Source: an uncultured Pseudovibrio sp. (GTDB lineage Bacteria; Pseudomonadota; Alphaproteobacteria; Rhizobiales; Stappiaceae). From it: a DNA stretch of 64,000 nucleotides. The stretch lies in assembly GCA_947496145.1 (NCBI GenBank), contig CANMBS010000026.1, forward strand, positions 1 to 64,000, written 5' to 3'. The notes under the pieces were generated by a model. The model had not been told where the DNA came from and did no database searches. It saw nothing but the letters and a program-made list of their open reading frames with translations. This document shows positions 8,556 through 16,840 of the stretch, in pieces (position 1 is the stretch's first letter; each line of letters begins with the position of its first letter). Both the position numbers and the translations under genes were made by a program.

Positions 8556-8697
8556 GCAATCTGACCTGACTGCTTTGCGAGTCTTTTTAGATGTGATTAC
8601 GCTATTTTGAAAAGGGTGCTTGGGTTCTACGTGTTTTCTGTTAGTTTTGCGGTGCGCAAAATGTTTGCGAACTGAATATGTGATGCAGGACTCCCAT

Positions 8698-10068
8698 ATG
8701 CCTTCTTCTCGTGATCGTGAAGCAAACCGGATAACTGCCCGTCTTGGTCGCTATGCCAGGGTCGGGGGAAATATGAGTGGAATTGCCGCCAAGCTTGCTG
8801 CGGGAAGGTTGTTCGGGTGGGATCAGGACCCGGCAAAGAATGCAGCAGCTATTGCGGAATCCCTAGGAGAGCTTAAGGGGCCTTTAATGAAGGTCGCGCA
8901 ACTGCTTTCTACGATCCCAGATGCAGTTCCGCCAGAATATGCTGCTGAGCTGGCGAGCTTGCAGGCGAATGCGCCGCCTATGGGATGGGCGTTTGTAAAA
9001 CGTCGTATGCGGGCAGAGCTGGGTGCAGGATGGCAAGGTAAATTTGAGCAGTTTGAGAAAGAACCTGCAGCGGCTGCATCTTTAGGGCAAGTGCACAAAG
9101 CCATGAGCCTTGAGGGGCGGATGCTGGCCTGTAAACTGCAATATCCTGATATGGATAGCGCTGTTGAAGCGGATTTGACACAGTTTGACATGCTACTGGC
9201 GCTGCATCGGCAATTTCGCCCCGCTATTGAGACTTCAGAAATTGCAAAGGAAGTGGGCGCGCGGTTGCGTGAGGAGCTGGATTATAAGCGTGAAGCACGC
9301 CATGCCAGACTATATGCCAGTGTCTTTTCTCAGGACCCTGAGATCAATATTCCGCAGGTTTTTGAAGAGCTTTCAACTCGCCGTTTGCTTTCTATGGGCT
9401 GGTTGGAGGGACGTCCGCTGCTTACATACCGACAGGAGAAACTGGAAGCGCGGAACAAGATTGCGACGGTCATGTTTAAAGCGTGGTGGCATCCGTTTGC
9501 CCATTTCGGCGTGATCCATGGAGACCCTCATCTGGGCAACTACACAATCTTTGAGGATGGAACAGAGCCGGTTGGGGTGAACCTGTTGGATTATGGCTGC
9601 GTTCGAATCTTTCCGCCTGACTTTGTGGAGGGGGTCGTAAATCTCTATCATGGCTTGCTGGAGGATGATCAGGAGCGCGTTGTTGCTGCCTATGAGACCT
9701 GGGGTTTTGAGGGGTTGAGTAAAGAGCTTATCGAAACACTTAATATTTGGGCGAGCTTTATTTTCGGGCCGTTGCTGAGTGACCGGACGCGCACCATAGC
9801 GGATGGTGTTTCACCTGCCACTTATGGACGAAAAGAAGCGTTTCGTGTTCATCAATCTCTTAAGGAGCTGGGGCCTGTGAAGATACCGCGCTACTTTGTG
9901 TTTATGGACAGGGCTGCCATCGGGCTCGGATCGGTGTTTTTGCACCTGCGGGCGGAGCTAAACTTTCATCGCCTGTTTAATGAACAGATTGACGGGTTCA
10001 AATGCAGTGTTTTGAGTGCCTCTCAAAACCAGCAGTTGGAATTGTGCGGTTTGACTGCTGAAACGTGA
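8698..10068 (+). CDS. ABC1/AarF (UbiB-like) atypical kinase
   Basis: 456 aa. It carries the ABC1 features: LKGPLMKVAQLLSTIPDAVP (residues ~59-78), an Ala-rich loop AAAASLGQVH, the catalytic loop HGDPHLGN and metal-binding LLDYGCVR. The KxGQ motif of the family reads KVAQ here, as in a subgroup of bacterial members. ABC1 proteins support ubiquinone biosynthesis or lipid homeostasis. This one lacks the C-terminal transmembrane helices of UbiB, so it is probably a soluble paralogue. ATG 8698 follows GCAGGA; an ATG at 8683 is the alternative. Confidence 0.88.
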   Translation: MPSSRDREANRITARLGRYARVGGNMSGIAAKLAAGRLFGWDQDPAKNAAAIAESLGELKGPLMKVAQLLSTIPDAVPPEYAAELASLQANAPPMGWAFVKRRMRAELGAGWQGKFEQFEKEPAAAASLGQVHKAMSLEGRMLACKLQYPDMDSAVEADLTQFDMLLALHRQFRPAIETSEIAKEVGARLREELDYKREARHARLYASVFSQDPEINIPQVFEELSTRRLLSMGWLEGRPLLTYRQEKLEARNKIATVMFKAWWHPFAHFGVIHGDPHLGNYTIFEDGTEPVGVNLLDYGCVRIFPPDFVEGVVNLYHGLLEDDQERVVAAYETWGFEGLSKELIETLNIWASFIFGPLLSDRTRTIADGVSPATYGRKEAFRVHQSLKELGPVKIPRYFVFMDRAAIGLGSVFLHLRAELNFHRLFNEQIDGFKCSVLSASQNQQLELCGLTAET

Positions 10069-10204
10069 GCGGCATACTCTATAGGCTGCCTTATCCCCCA
10101 GCCGCGAGTTATTCCGTTTGCAGGAGCATAGGTCCGTTGCGTCAGCAGGCCATGTGGTGCTAAATATAGCCTATTAGGAAAACTACTTGTTTCGAGGGGG
10201 AGTC

Positions 10205-10489
10205 ATGGCTGACGGGAGTGCGTCTGTTATGGATTATGAGGAACACGAGAAGACCTACAAGAATTTTATCAACTTCGCCAAGATTGGTATTCTTGCAGTT
10301 CTCACGTTTGTCTTGGTTATTGCAATGATTGGATTTGGTGGTACTGCCGGGACGGTTTGGGCAGCTATCACTACAGTCGCGACTGTTATTGCCGCTGGTA
10401 TTGGTATGGCGGCAGGCAACAGATCTCACATTGTACCGGGAATCGTATTCCTGTTTGCATGTGTAGTAACTGTTGTTCTGACCGTTTAA
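10205..10489 (+). CDS. aa3-type cytochrome c oxidase subunit IV-like small membrane protein
   Basis: 94 aa. The conserved MDYEEHEKTYKNFINFAK segment (residues ~9-26) followed by a hydrophobic helix is the signature of the bacterial aa3-type subunit IV family. Two further hydrophobic segments follow (VWAAITTVATVIAAGIGMA and IVPGIVFLFACVVTVVLTV). In Rhodobacter/Paracoccus this subunit is non-essential for oxidase activity. The cox genes themselves are not in this window. ATG 10205 follows GGGGGAG. A terminator follows the gene directly, so it is probably monocistronic. Confidence 0.8.
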   Translation: MADGSASVMDYEEHEKTYKNFINFAKIGILAVLTFVLVIAMIGFGGTAGTVWAAITTVATVIAAGIGMAAGNRSHIVPGIVFLFACVVTVVLTV

Positions 10490-10513
10490 ACGGCGGGGTT
10501 TATTCGTTTTGAG

Positions 10514-10546
10514 AATCGCAGGAACGGCTTGTTTCTGCGATTTTTA
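10514..10546 (+). terminator. Rho-independent terminator of the subunit IV gene
   Basis: AATCGCAG (10514-10521) pairs with CTGCGATT (10535-10542), and the stem is followed by a T-rich run. Confidence 0.85.
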
Positions 10547-10639
10547 TTTGTACTCCGAGATTTGGCAGTGCCTTGCCCTTTTCTGATCATGATTGGTGGC
10601 TAGGGCTTGCGTCAAAGTTGTATTGAGTTCGGGTATCTT

Positions 10640-11950
10640 ATGTCTGTTACGCAAACCGTTCGTGTGCTTTTGCGCTGTTCGCTGCTGCTTGCCATTTTTA
10701 TTGTTGTGGCGCTTGTTTCTTCGCCATCTTTTTCTGCCGTCGAGGATGAGAAGTTCACCCAGATGTTGCAGGAGGAAGGCGTTAAAGCTCGTGGTCCGTA
10801 TTACCGGATTGTTCCACCGGTGATGCGCAATGGAACGCTGCTGGTTTACAAATTAAAAGTGGGCGGCAAAACCTACAATGTGCGCGGTACGGCCACATTG
10901 AAGAAGCGGATCAACGAACTTGCAGCGCTACGCGAAATTAAGCGACTTGATACGATTTCGCAGGCTGGTGAGGGTGTTGTCACCGCTGTTTCCAGGCCAA
11001 TCAGCTTTTTGGGTGATCTGGTAACAGAACCCAAAAAAACACTAAGTGAAACCACAGATGGTGTTGGCATGTTGCTGAATGGCACCGTGAATGCGATCAC
11101 TGGTAATGCTGGGGCAACCGCACCTTCCCAAGGTAGTAAGAAGACATCTGCGGTGGAAAGTGTTGCTGCGGCTGTGGTGGGGCGTGATAAAGCGCGGCGT
11201 TACATTGCAGTTGCTGCGAATGCAGACCCATATACAACCTTTCCTCCTCTTTCAGAGCAGTTGGATAAAGCGGCCTGGGCCTATGCAACATCCAATCGTC
11301 TCACCAATTTAGCAACTGTGTTTATTCCCGGCGGTGTGGGAACTGCGGTGAATGGTGTGCTTGCGACTACCAGCTTCAGCGAGGCGTTGAAGGCCAGCCC
11401 GACTGTTGCAGATGAGACTATGCGTTCTGAACTGGGTGAGATGGGGTTTAAGCAACGTACAATTCAGTCTTTTTTGAGTTCAACGTCCATGACGCGCGGT
11501 GAGAAAATTGTGTTCGTTGCGACTTTGAAGTCTCTGCACGGGATGCGTGGCCGGGGGACTTTGACTGCGCAGGCAAGCCGTCTTGGGCTTTCTCAGGAAG
11601 CGGGCTACTATTATCTGGTGGGCCTGCTGATGATTGCGGATTATCACATTGATACGGAGCGACTGGCTTCCGTCGAGCTGATTGAAGGGGTGCCCGTTGG
11701 CACGACCCGCAGCGGGCGCAAAGTTAGTTTCGTTGCCGGGGACCGGATTGGCTGGACCGTAGATCAGAGCACGACTATGTTGACCATCGCGAGCAAGGTA
11801 AATCAGGCAAATGCAGGCACAGGTGCCAGCGAACTGCGTTTGTATGGGCGGGTGCATCCATCATTGAAAGCTGAACTTGGGACCTTCAACTGGGTTATCC
11901 GCGAAAAAGCTCCATTAGCGAGTTTGAATAAGATTGACACAAGCCGCTGA
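10640..11950 (+). CDS. Secreted protein of unknown function
   Basis: 436 aa, not assigned to a family. A hydrophobic segment (residues ~10-30, ending PSFSA) is a signal peptide or anchor, so the protein is probably periplasmic. A short segment after it (LLVYKLKVGGKTYNVRGTATLKKRINELAALREI) looks like a small globular domain. The middle is rich in Ala/Gly/Thr (VTAVSRPISFLGDLVTEPKKTL, an Ala-rich stretch near residues 180-200). The C-terminal part has Leu-rich helices and GRKVSFVAGDRIGWTV. ATG 10640 starts just before the signal sequence; TTG 10607 is the alternative. It stands between a terminator and adc with no operon partner evident. Confidence 0.75.
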   Translation: MSVTQTVRVLLRCSLLLAIFIVVALVSSPSFSAVEDEKFTQMLQEEGVKARGPYYRIVPPVMRNGTLLVYKLKVGGKTYNVRGTATLKKRINELAALREIKRLDTISQAGEGVVTAVSRPISFLGDLVTEPKKTLSETTDGVGMLLNGTVNAITGNAGATAPSQGSKKTSAVESVAAAVVGRDKARRYIAVAANADPYTTFPPLSEQLDKAAWAYATSNRLTNLATVFIPGGVGTAVNGVLATTSFSEALKASPTVADETMRSELGEMGFKQRTIQSFLSSTSMTRGEKIVFVATLKSLHGMRGRGTLTAQASRLGLSQEAGYYYLVGLLMIADYHIDTERLASVELIEGVPVGTTRSGRKVSFVAGDRIGWTVDQSTTMLTIASKVNQANAGTGASELRLYGRVHPSLKAELGTFNWVIREKAPLASLNKIDTSR

Positions 11951-12089
11951 TTGAAAAAGCGTTTGGGGTGAGGATTGAAAGTGCTACCCTAAATCTTGCG
12001 GAGCAACAATAAAGAGATCGGTGTTTATGGTGAGGGTGCGCTGGCTTTGAGGCTAGCTGTGCCCTTTCTTTTCATGGTGGAGGTGATCC

Positions 12090-12860
12090 ATGAAAATTGC
12101 CGATATTCTTGATCAGGCATCTATGCCTATAGCGTCTCCGGCCTACCCTAAAGGACCCTACCGGTTCATTGACCGCGAGTTCTTTGTGGTCTCCTACGAG
12201 AGCGATCCAGATGCAATCCGCGAAGCTCTGCCAGAACCGCTGGAGCCGGATGGGTCCAATAAGGTGATGTTTGAGGTGATCCGTATGCCAGACTCGGCAG
12301 GGTTTGGTGACTATACTGAATCTGGCATTGTTATTCCCGCCAAGTTTGGCGACCATCCGGTGAACTTTACACAGCAGATGTTTCTGGATGATACGCCGCC
12401 GATTTTCGGGGGGCGAGAGATTTGGGGGTTCCCGAAAAAGCTTGGGCATCCTGAGCTGAGTGTAACTGGTGCAACGCTGACCGGGCATCTGATGTTTGAT
12501 GGCGTGACCATTGCGGTGGCGACCATGGGCTACAAGTATCAACACCTGCTTTACGATGTAGAGCATGGAACCCAGTGTCATCCTGATGCAATCCTCAAGA
12601 AATTACAGAAAACGCAGGTGAACCTGAAGCTTATTCCTGATGTAGATGGCTCTCTGGCCATTGCACAACTGGTTGCCTACGAAGTGTCGGATGTAACAGT
12701 AAAAGGGGCATGGTCGGGGCCTGCCAGCTTGCAGCTGTTTCACCACGCTAATGCCCCGGTTGCTGAGTTACCCATGCTTAAGTCATTGGGTGGCGTGCAT
12801 TTTATTACCGACCTTACGCTGCCTTACGGGCGGGTCATTCACGATTACTTAAAGTCGTAG
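12090..12860 (+). CDS. adc: Acetoacetate decarboxylase
   Basis: 256 aa, normal family length. It converts acetoacetate to acetone and CO2 through a Schiff base on lysine. The catalytic block GGREIWGFPKKLGHP (residues ~107-121) contains the adjacent Lys pair (116-117) of the family (E-x-x-G-x-P-K-K). The N-terminal PYRFIDREFFVVSYESDP is also typical. It has a good GGAGGTG ribosome site. Only one base separates its stop from the next gene, so the two are co-transcribed. A link to ketone-body or polyhydroxybutyrate turnover is inference; no bdhA lies beside it, though an SDR gene lies at 21 kb. Confidence 0.92.
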   Translation: MKIADILDQASMPIASPAYPKGPYRFIDREFFVVSYESDPDAIREALPEPLEPDGSNKVMFEVIRMPDSAGFGDYTESGIVIPAKFGDHPVNFTQQMFLDDTPPIFGGREIWGFPKKLGHPELSVTGATLTGHLMFDGVTIAVATMGYKYQHLLYDVEHGTQCHPDAILKKLQKTQVNLKLIPDVDGSLAIAQLVAYEVSDVTVKGAWSGPASLQLFHHANAPVAELPMLKSLGGVHFITDLTLPYGRVIHDYLKS

Positions 12861-12861
12861 G

Positions 12862-13770
12862 ATGAGCGTAATGAGGGCTTTGCTTAAAGCTGTTGCTGGC
12901 TTTGTCGGGATATTGTTTCTTGGCCTGCTGCCTGCGACTGGTTTTGAACTGAAGCCCTACAAGGATGAACTGTTTGCTTATCCCAAAGTACTTGATGCGA
13001 GACTGAATGGTGCATTCCTGCGGCTTGATTATCAAATTCAGCGGGACTTACGTGACCGGGATGAGATTGCAGAGCGGCGGGTTAAGAGCAAGTATGTTTC
13101 CAGCAGACCCTCCTGGTACGTGCGGGAGCGCTCCGCTGTTCTGGCGGGGCAGAAACGCAAGCATATTCGAGTCGGAACGCCAGGAGAGGAAAGCGAGCTT
13201 TTGTTGCTTTACCTGCATGGAAAAGGGGGGAGCCGCAAGCAGGGTAATGCTGACTGGACGTTTGGGGGGAACTTTAATCGGCTGAAGAACCTCATTGTTC
13301 GTAATCGTGGCGTGTATTTATCTCCGGATGTAATGCTGGAGAGTCCAATGGGAACTCAGGAAGTTCGTGAGCTTATTGCGCAGTACCGAAAACAGATGCC
13401 CCGGGCGCGGGTGATTGTGGCCTGTGGTTCCATGGGGGCACAGGTCTGCTATGGCCTCGCGCAGCGGGCTGGTGTTGCTGGTCCTCTGGCAGGTCTGTTT
13501 TTTCTGGGGGGAGCGAGCGACAAGCGGCTGTTGTCTGGTGAAGTCTATCAAAGGCGTGTACCGCTTGTCTTTGGGCATGGGAGTGCAGACAGGGTCTATA
13601 GCTGGGAGATGCAGTATGCGCTGTTCAAGGCGCTGGTGAGCAAAGGTAAGGGATACCCGGCACGGTTTCGTTTGTTTGAGACGGGATCTCATGGAACGCC
13701 AATCAGGATGATTGACTGGCGAGAGGAGATAAACTGGATGCTTGAGTGGGCTACTGAGCGTGAATACTAA
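12862..13770 (+). CDS. Secreted alpha/beta-hydrolase-fold protein
   Basis: 302 aa with an N-terminal signal sequence (residues ~1-27). The hydrolase fold is supported by LLLLYLHGKGGS (oxyanion strand), a nucleophile elbow ACGSMGAQVC (residues ~189-198), VFGHGSADRVYSW with the catalytic-Asp position, and a late His in ETGSHGTPIRM. It is probably a periplasmic esterase or carbohydrate-ester hydrolase; the substrate is unknown. It is coupled to adc (1-bp gap), an unusual pairing, and is followed by a palindromic repeat and a shared terminator. Confidence 0.8.
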   Translation: MSVMRALLKAVAGFVGILFLGLLPATGFELKPYKDELFAYPKVLDARLNGAFLRLDYQIQRDLRDRDEIAERRVKSKYVSSRPSWYVRERSAVLAGQKRKHIRVGTPGEESELLLLYLHGKGGSRKQGNADWTFGGNFNRLKNLIVRNRGVYLSPDVMLESPMGTQEVRELIAQYRKQMPRARVIVACGSMGAQVCYGLAQRAGVAGPLAGLFFLGGASDKRLLSGEVYQRRVPLVFGHGSADRVYSWEMQYALFKALVSKGKGYPARFRLFETGSHGTPIRMIDWREEINWMLEWATEREY

Positions 13771-13870
13771 AGCAGTTCGCGTTTAAGCTGAAACGCTTGA
13801 TCTGCTTTAGCTTTTGTTTTTGCGTATCTTTATCTGAAAATCGGTGTCCACTTTTCAGAGATACGCTTTA
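13768..13870. repeat. RIME-like mosaic intergenic repeat (two palindromes)
   Basis: Two imperfect palindromes lie in tandem. The first (about 13768-13811) pairs TAAAGCAG with CTGCTTTA around CGTTT/AAACG. The second (13822-13866) pairs GCGTATCT with AGATACGC and CTGAAAA with TTTTCAG around CGGTGTCCA. The GAAAA-CGGTGTCCACTTTTC core resembles the intergenic mosaic elements (RIME) of Rhizobiales. No second copy was seen in this window. Confidence 0.6.
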
Positions 13871-13872
13871 AA

Positions 13873-13894
13873 AAAGGCCGGGGAACCGGCCTTT
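13873..13894. terminator. Bidirectional terminator between the hydrolase and TPR genes
   Basis: AAAGGCCGG (13873-13881) pairs perfectly with CCGGCCTTT (13886-13894) across GGAA, with A-rich and T-rich flanks, between convergent genes. Confidence 0.85.
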
Positions 13895-13915
13895 GTGTTT
13901 CAGCGCTGGTTTTGC

Positions 13916-14776
13916 TCAGGCTTGCGGAGAAGCTGCAGTTACGCCCAGACGCCTTGTGCCTTCTTTTGCAATCTGATTGCCTGAAGAGAGCTGCAAGGCT
14001 CTACTGTAAGACTGACGGGCTTCTGTGACCTGACCAAGTGCTTCTTCAGCACGACCCCGGTTTGCCCAGGCTGACGCTGACTTACCATTCAGCGCAATAG
14101 CTGCGTTGAAGTCTTTCAGCGCTGACTTGGGGTCCTTCAGAGACAAGTAGGTGACACCGCGCGCAATCAGAGGGGAGTAGGCGCGAGAGTTCAAGCCAAT
14201 TGCAGAGGAGAAGTCATTGAGGGCGGCTTCCTGAAGACCTTGTGCCTGATAGATAAGCCCCCGGTTGTGGTAGGCTTGTGCATCGCCGGCGTTGAGGCGG
14301 ATGACCTCGTTGTAGTCGCGGAGCGCCGCTGTGTTCTGTCCGAGGGAGCGGTAAGTGTTTCCGCGACCGTTAAGTGCCTTCACATAGTCTGGCTTGATGG
14401 AGAGAGCTGAACTGTAGTCAGCAATGGCTTGCGTGGTGTTGCCCTTGCGACGCTCTGCTAACGCACGGTTTGCATAGGCTTGATAAGAGTTTGGCCGTAG
14501 CTGGAGCGACTTATTAAAGTCTGCAACCGCCTGATCCAGACGACCGGCTTTTGCATAAGCAATGCCGCGTTTGTTGTAGGCGTCAGCATCAGTTGGGTTT
14601 GCTTCAATTACTGTGCTCAGGCTGCCGATATTTGAGGATGAGCCAACAGCTTTATCGATGGGCACATTCTGGTAAACAAGGCCGGATGTGTTGGATTGGC
14701 ATGCTGCAACGCCAAGTACGAGCAAGCCTGCACAGATACCTTTAGCCAGTTTATTATTCACGAGAATGAGCCCCAT
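13916..14776 (-). CDS. TPR-repeat lipoprotein
   Basis: 286 aa. An N-terminal lipoprotein signal ends in the lipobox LGVAAC (Cys ~26), so the protein is probably lipid-anchored, facing the periplasm. From residue ~55 to the end there are about six tetratricopeptide repeats, visible as recurring A-x-x-x-R-G/A-x-A-x-x-x-x-G-x-x-x-x-A-x-x-D units (for example YNKRGIAYAKAGRLDQAVADF and YANRALAERRKGNTTQAIADY). It is a likely scaffold for an envelope complex; NlpI-like proteins are the nearest analogy. A GTG a few codons downstream is an alternative start. Confidence 0.88.
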   Translation of the reverse strand: MGLILVNNKLAKGICAGLLVLGVAACQSNTSGLVYQNVPIDKAVGSSSNIGSLSTVIEANPTDADAYNKRGIAYAKAGRLDQAVADFNKSLQLRPNSYQAYANRALAERRKGNTTQAIADYSSALSIKPDYVKALNGRGNTYRSLGQNTAALRDYNEVIRLNAGDAQAYHNRGLIYQAQGLQEAALNDFSSAIGLNSRAYSPLIARGVTYLSLKDPKSALKDFNAAIALNGKSASAWANRGRAEEALGQVTEARQSYSRALQLSSGNQIAKEGTRRLGVTAASPQA

Positions 14777-14856
14777 TCTTTCATAGTCCTTGCAATAGCA
14801 GCGTAGCCTACACCTTAGTGTGGCAAAAAAAGGTCCGTTAGACCAGCAGAAACAAC

Positions 14857-14890
14857 AAACGGACCAACCGGCTTACCGGTCAGTCCGTTT
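14857..14890 (-). terminator. Probable rpsU terminator
   Basis: AAACGGAC (14857-14864) pairs with GTCCGTTT (14883-14890), with an inner CCGG/CCGG pairing. It lies 70 bp past the rpsU stop on the minus strand, and a T-containing tail follows in that direction. Confidence 0.65.
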
Positions 14891-14962
14891 TGATAATTCT
14901 GCTTTGGGCAGGTCGCATGCGTTTGAAACTCTCAGCAGCGCACTGCCCTGACTGGCGTCGGA

Positions 14963-15187
14963 TTAACGACGGCCCTTGCCGAGCAGCAGACCTTCACGCT
15001 GTGCGCGCTTACGAGCCAGCTTGCGGGTGCGGCGGATAGCTTCAGCTTTTTCACGAGCTTTCTTTTCAGAAGGCTTTTCGTAGTGGCCACGAAGCTTCAT
15101 TTCACGGAAGATGCCTTCACGCTGCATCTTTTTCTTAAGCGCTTTGAGCGCCTGATCAACGTTATTATCGCGAACGAGAACCTGCAC
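14963..15187 (-). CDS. rpsU: 30S ribosomal protein S21
   Basis: 74 aa, very basic. It begins [25 protein letters not shown], the canonical S21 start, and ends in a Lys/Arg-rich tail ([23 protein letters not shown]) as in other alphaproteobacteria. S21 joins the small subunit near the anti-Shine-Dalgarno region and helps initiation. It appears to be a single gene with its own terminator. Confidence 0.96.
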   Translation of the reverse strand: MQVLVRDNNVDQALKALKKKMQREGIFREMKLRGHYEKPSEKKAREKAEAIRRTRKLARKRAQREGLLLGKGRR

Positions 15188-15864
15188 GCATTTATCCTTA
15201 ATTTCAAGCAGACCGGGTTAGATACCCAGAATGCTATAGATGAATTGATTGACAGTAACGCGAAGGGCGTATGCAAATGTCACATGGACACAGTCGCCGC
15301 TGATGCGTCGCTTCTTGAAGGGGTAACTAGCAGACTGCGTAGGGGCTGTCTAGCACCTTACTTGAGAAACCATGTTAATTTATAGTTGGAGGGAGGGGGA
15401 ATACCTCTCATACACCAAGGCAATCGCAGCAGCGCCTGCATAATTGCTTTTAGGGGCGTCTCATTCCGATCCTCTTATCAAGTAAAACCAAAGTTAAAAA
15501 TCATCTAAAAAACTATTGTAACTCAAAATTCAGTTTTCAATGAGATATATGCAATCATCGGTTGTGATTGGGTGTGTTGCGCTTGAGGGCACCGAAAAAA
15601 GTCACAGAAGGTTTTCTGAACAGTGGAAATCACTGTGTTGAATTGAGAAAAATTTGCTTCAAGCTTCGCTGCGTTTGCTTGTGGGCTGAAATGAGTCGAG
15701 TGTGATGGAGGTCTGCCGCTGAAAAATCTGCTCCAAGGCCTTTGCAATAGGAGCAGGACAAAAACTCACGATTCTTGAAGCGGGTAGGGGTTTATACGTT
15801 AGTGGTGTTCGTGCATACTCAGCAAAATAAGTCCTCGAAATTGATTTAAAGAAAGAACAAGGTA
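15188..15864. other. 677-bp gap between divergent rpsU and the amidotransferase gene
   Basis: It must hold the rpsU promoter near its left end and the promoter of the amidotransferase gene near its right end. A 74-codon minus-strand frame (15523-15747) has no recognisable features or ribosome site and was not called. A small palindrome CAGTG-GAAAT-CACTG lies near 15621-15635. I see no RNA gene. Confidence 0.4.
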
Positions 15865-16659
15865 ATGTGCCGCTGGCTTGCGTATCGTGGAGCTCCCATT
15901 TTTATGGAGGAGCTGATTTCAATGCCCAATCATTCACTGATTGCGCAAAGCCTGCATTGTGCTGAGGCCAAAGTGAACACTAATGGTGATGGGTTCGGCA
16001 TTGGCTGGTATGGGCATAAGCCGGAACCGGGGGTTTATCGTGATACTCAACCGGCATGGGGCGACGATAATCTCCTGAGCATTACCAGACAGCTCAAATC
16101 TTCTTTGTTCTTTGCACATGTTCGTGCGTCCACTGGTACGGCGACGTCCCGGTCTAACTGCCATCCGTTTGCTGTTGGTCGGTGGATGTTTATGCATAAT
16201 GGGCAGATTGGTGGGTATGAAGATATCCGCAGGCAGGTTGAAGGTCTGATTGATGATGAATTCTATCGCTATCGGCGCGGTACAACGGATAGTGAAGCGC
16301 TGTTTCTGGCATTTTTGAGTCATGGTCTGGAAGCTGACCCTGTGGGCGCTGTGCAACAGGTGCTGACCAAAACACTTGAGATTATGCATTGCAATGAAAT
16401 CAAGTCTCCATTGCGTGTAGCGATGGCCCTGACGGATGGTGAACGACTTTATGCCGTGCGTTGTTCTAGTGATGAAATCGTGCCAAGTCTTTATTATCGT
16501 TTGCATAATGGAAATTTGAGCGTGGTTTCAGAGCCTCTCGAAAAGGGTGGGCAGGGATGGTATGAAGTGCCTTGCGGACACGCAATGATCTATGGTGGCG
16601 ACAACGCGCCATGCTTTATTCCTCTGGACATTCCCAAAGAGTTTTGCAAAGTAGCATGA
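15865..16659 (+). CDS. Class II glutamine amidotransferase (YafJ-like)
   Basis: 264 aa. The N-terminal nucleophile Cys2 follows the start Met (MCRWLAYRGAP), as in Ntn-type glutaminases. Supporting motifs are the GDGFGIGWYG glutamine-binding loop, FFAHVRAST, NCHPF, MHNGQIG and GTTDSEALF. There is no fused synthase domain, so it resembles YafJ/DUG3 types, which can act as a glutaminase or gamma-glutamyl hydrolase in a partner complex. The acceptor is unknown. A terminator is not evident; the MATE gene follows about 180 bp later. Confidence 0.92.
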   Translation: MCRWLAYRGAPIFMEELISMPNHSLIAQSLHCAEAKVNTNGDGFGIGWYGHKPEPGVYRDTQPAWGDDNLLSITRQLKSSLFFAHVRASTGTATSRSNCHPFAVGRWMFMHNGQIGGYEDIRRQVEGLIDDEFYRYRRGTTDSEALFLAFLSHGLEADPVGAVQQVLTKTLEIMHCNEIKSPLRVAMALTDGERLYAVRCSSDEIVPSLYYRLHNGNLSVVSEPLEKGGQGWYEVPCGHAMIYGGDNAPCFIPLDIPKEFCKVA

Positions 16660-16840
16660 TTGATGTGCTTTTGCGTGGTTCCGCTTAGGAAGAATCGCGC
16701 GAGCAAGTGCCATCAGTTTCTATTATAGGAAGTTACCTCCCAGCGAGGTGTTTTGGTTTTTTGCCGGAGCAGCCTCGTTCATGTTCTTGAGCGGTTCAAG
16801 TTCTGGAGGGCCTCCATGCCCTTTTCTTCAGGAGCTTATG

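Noticed and set aside
15523-15747. Small minus-strand frame in the rpsU-amidotransferase gap
   Set aside because: No ribosome site, low-complexity content and no family resemblance.
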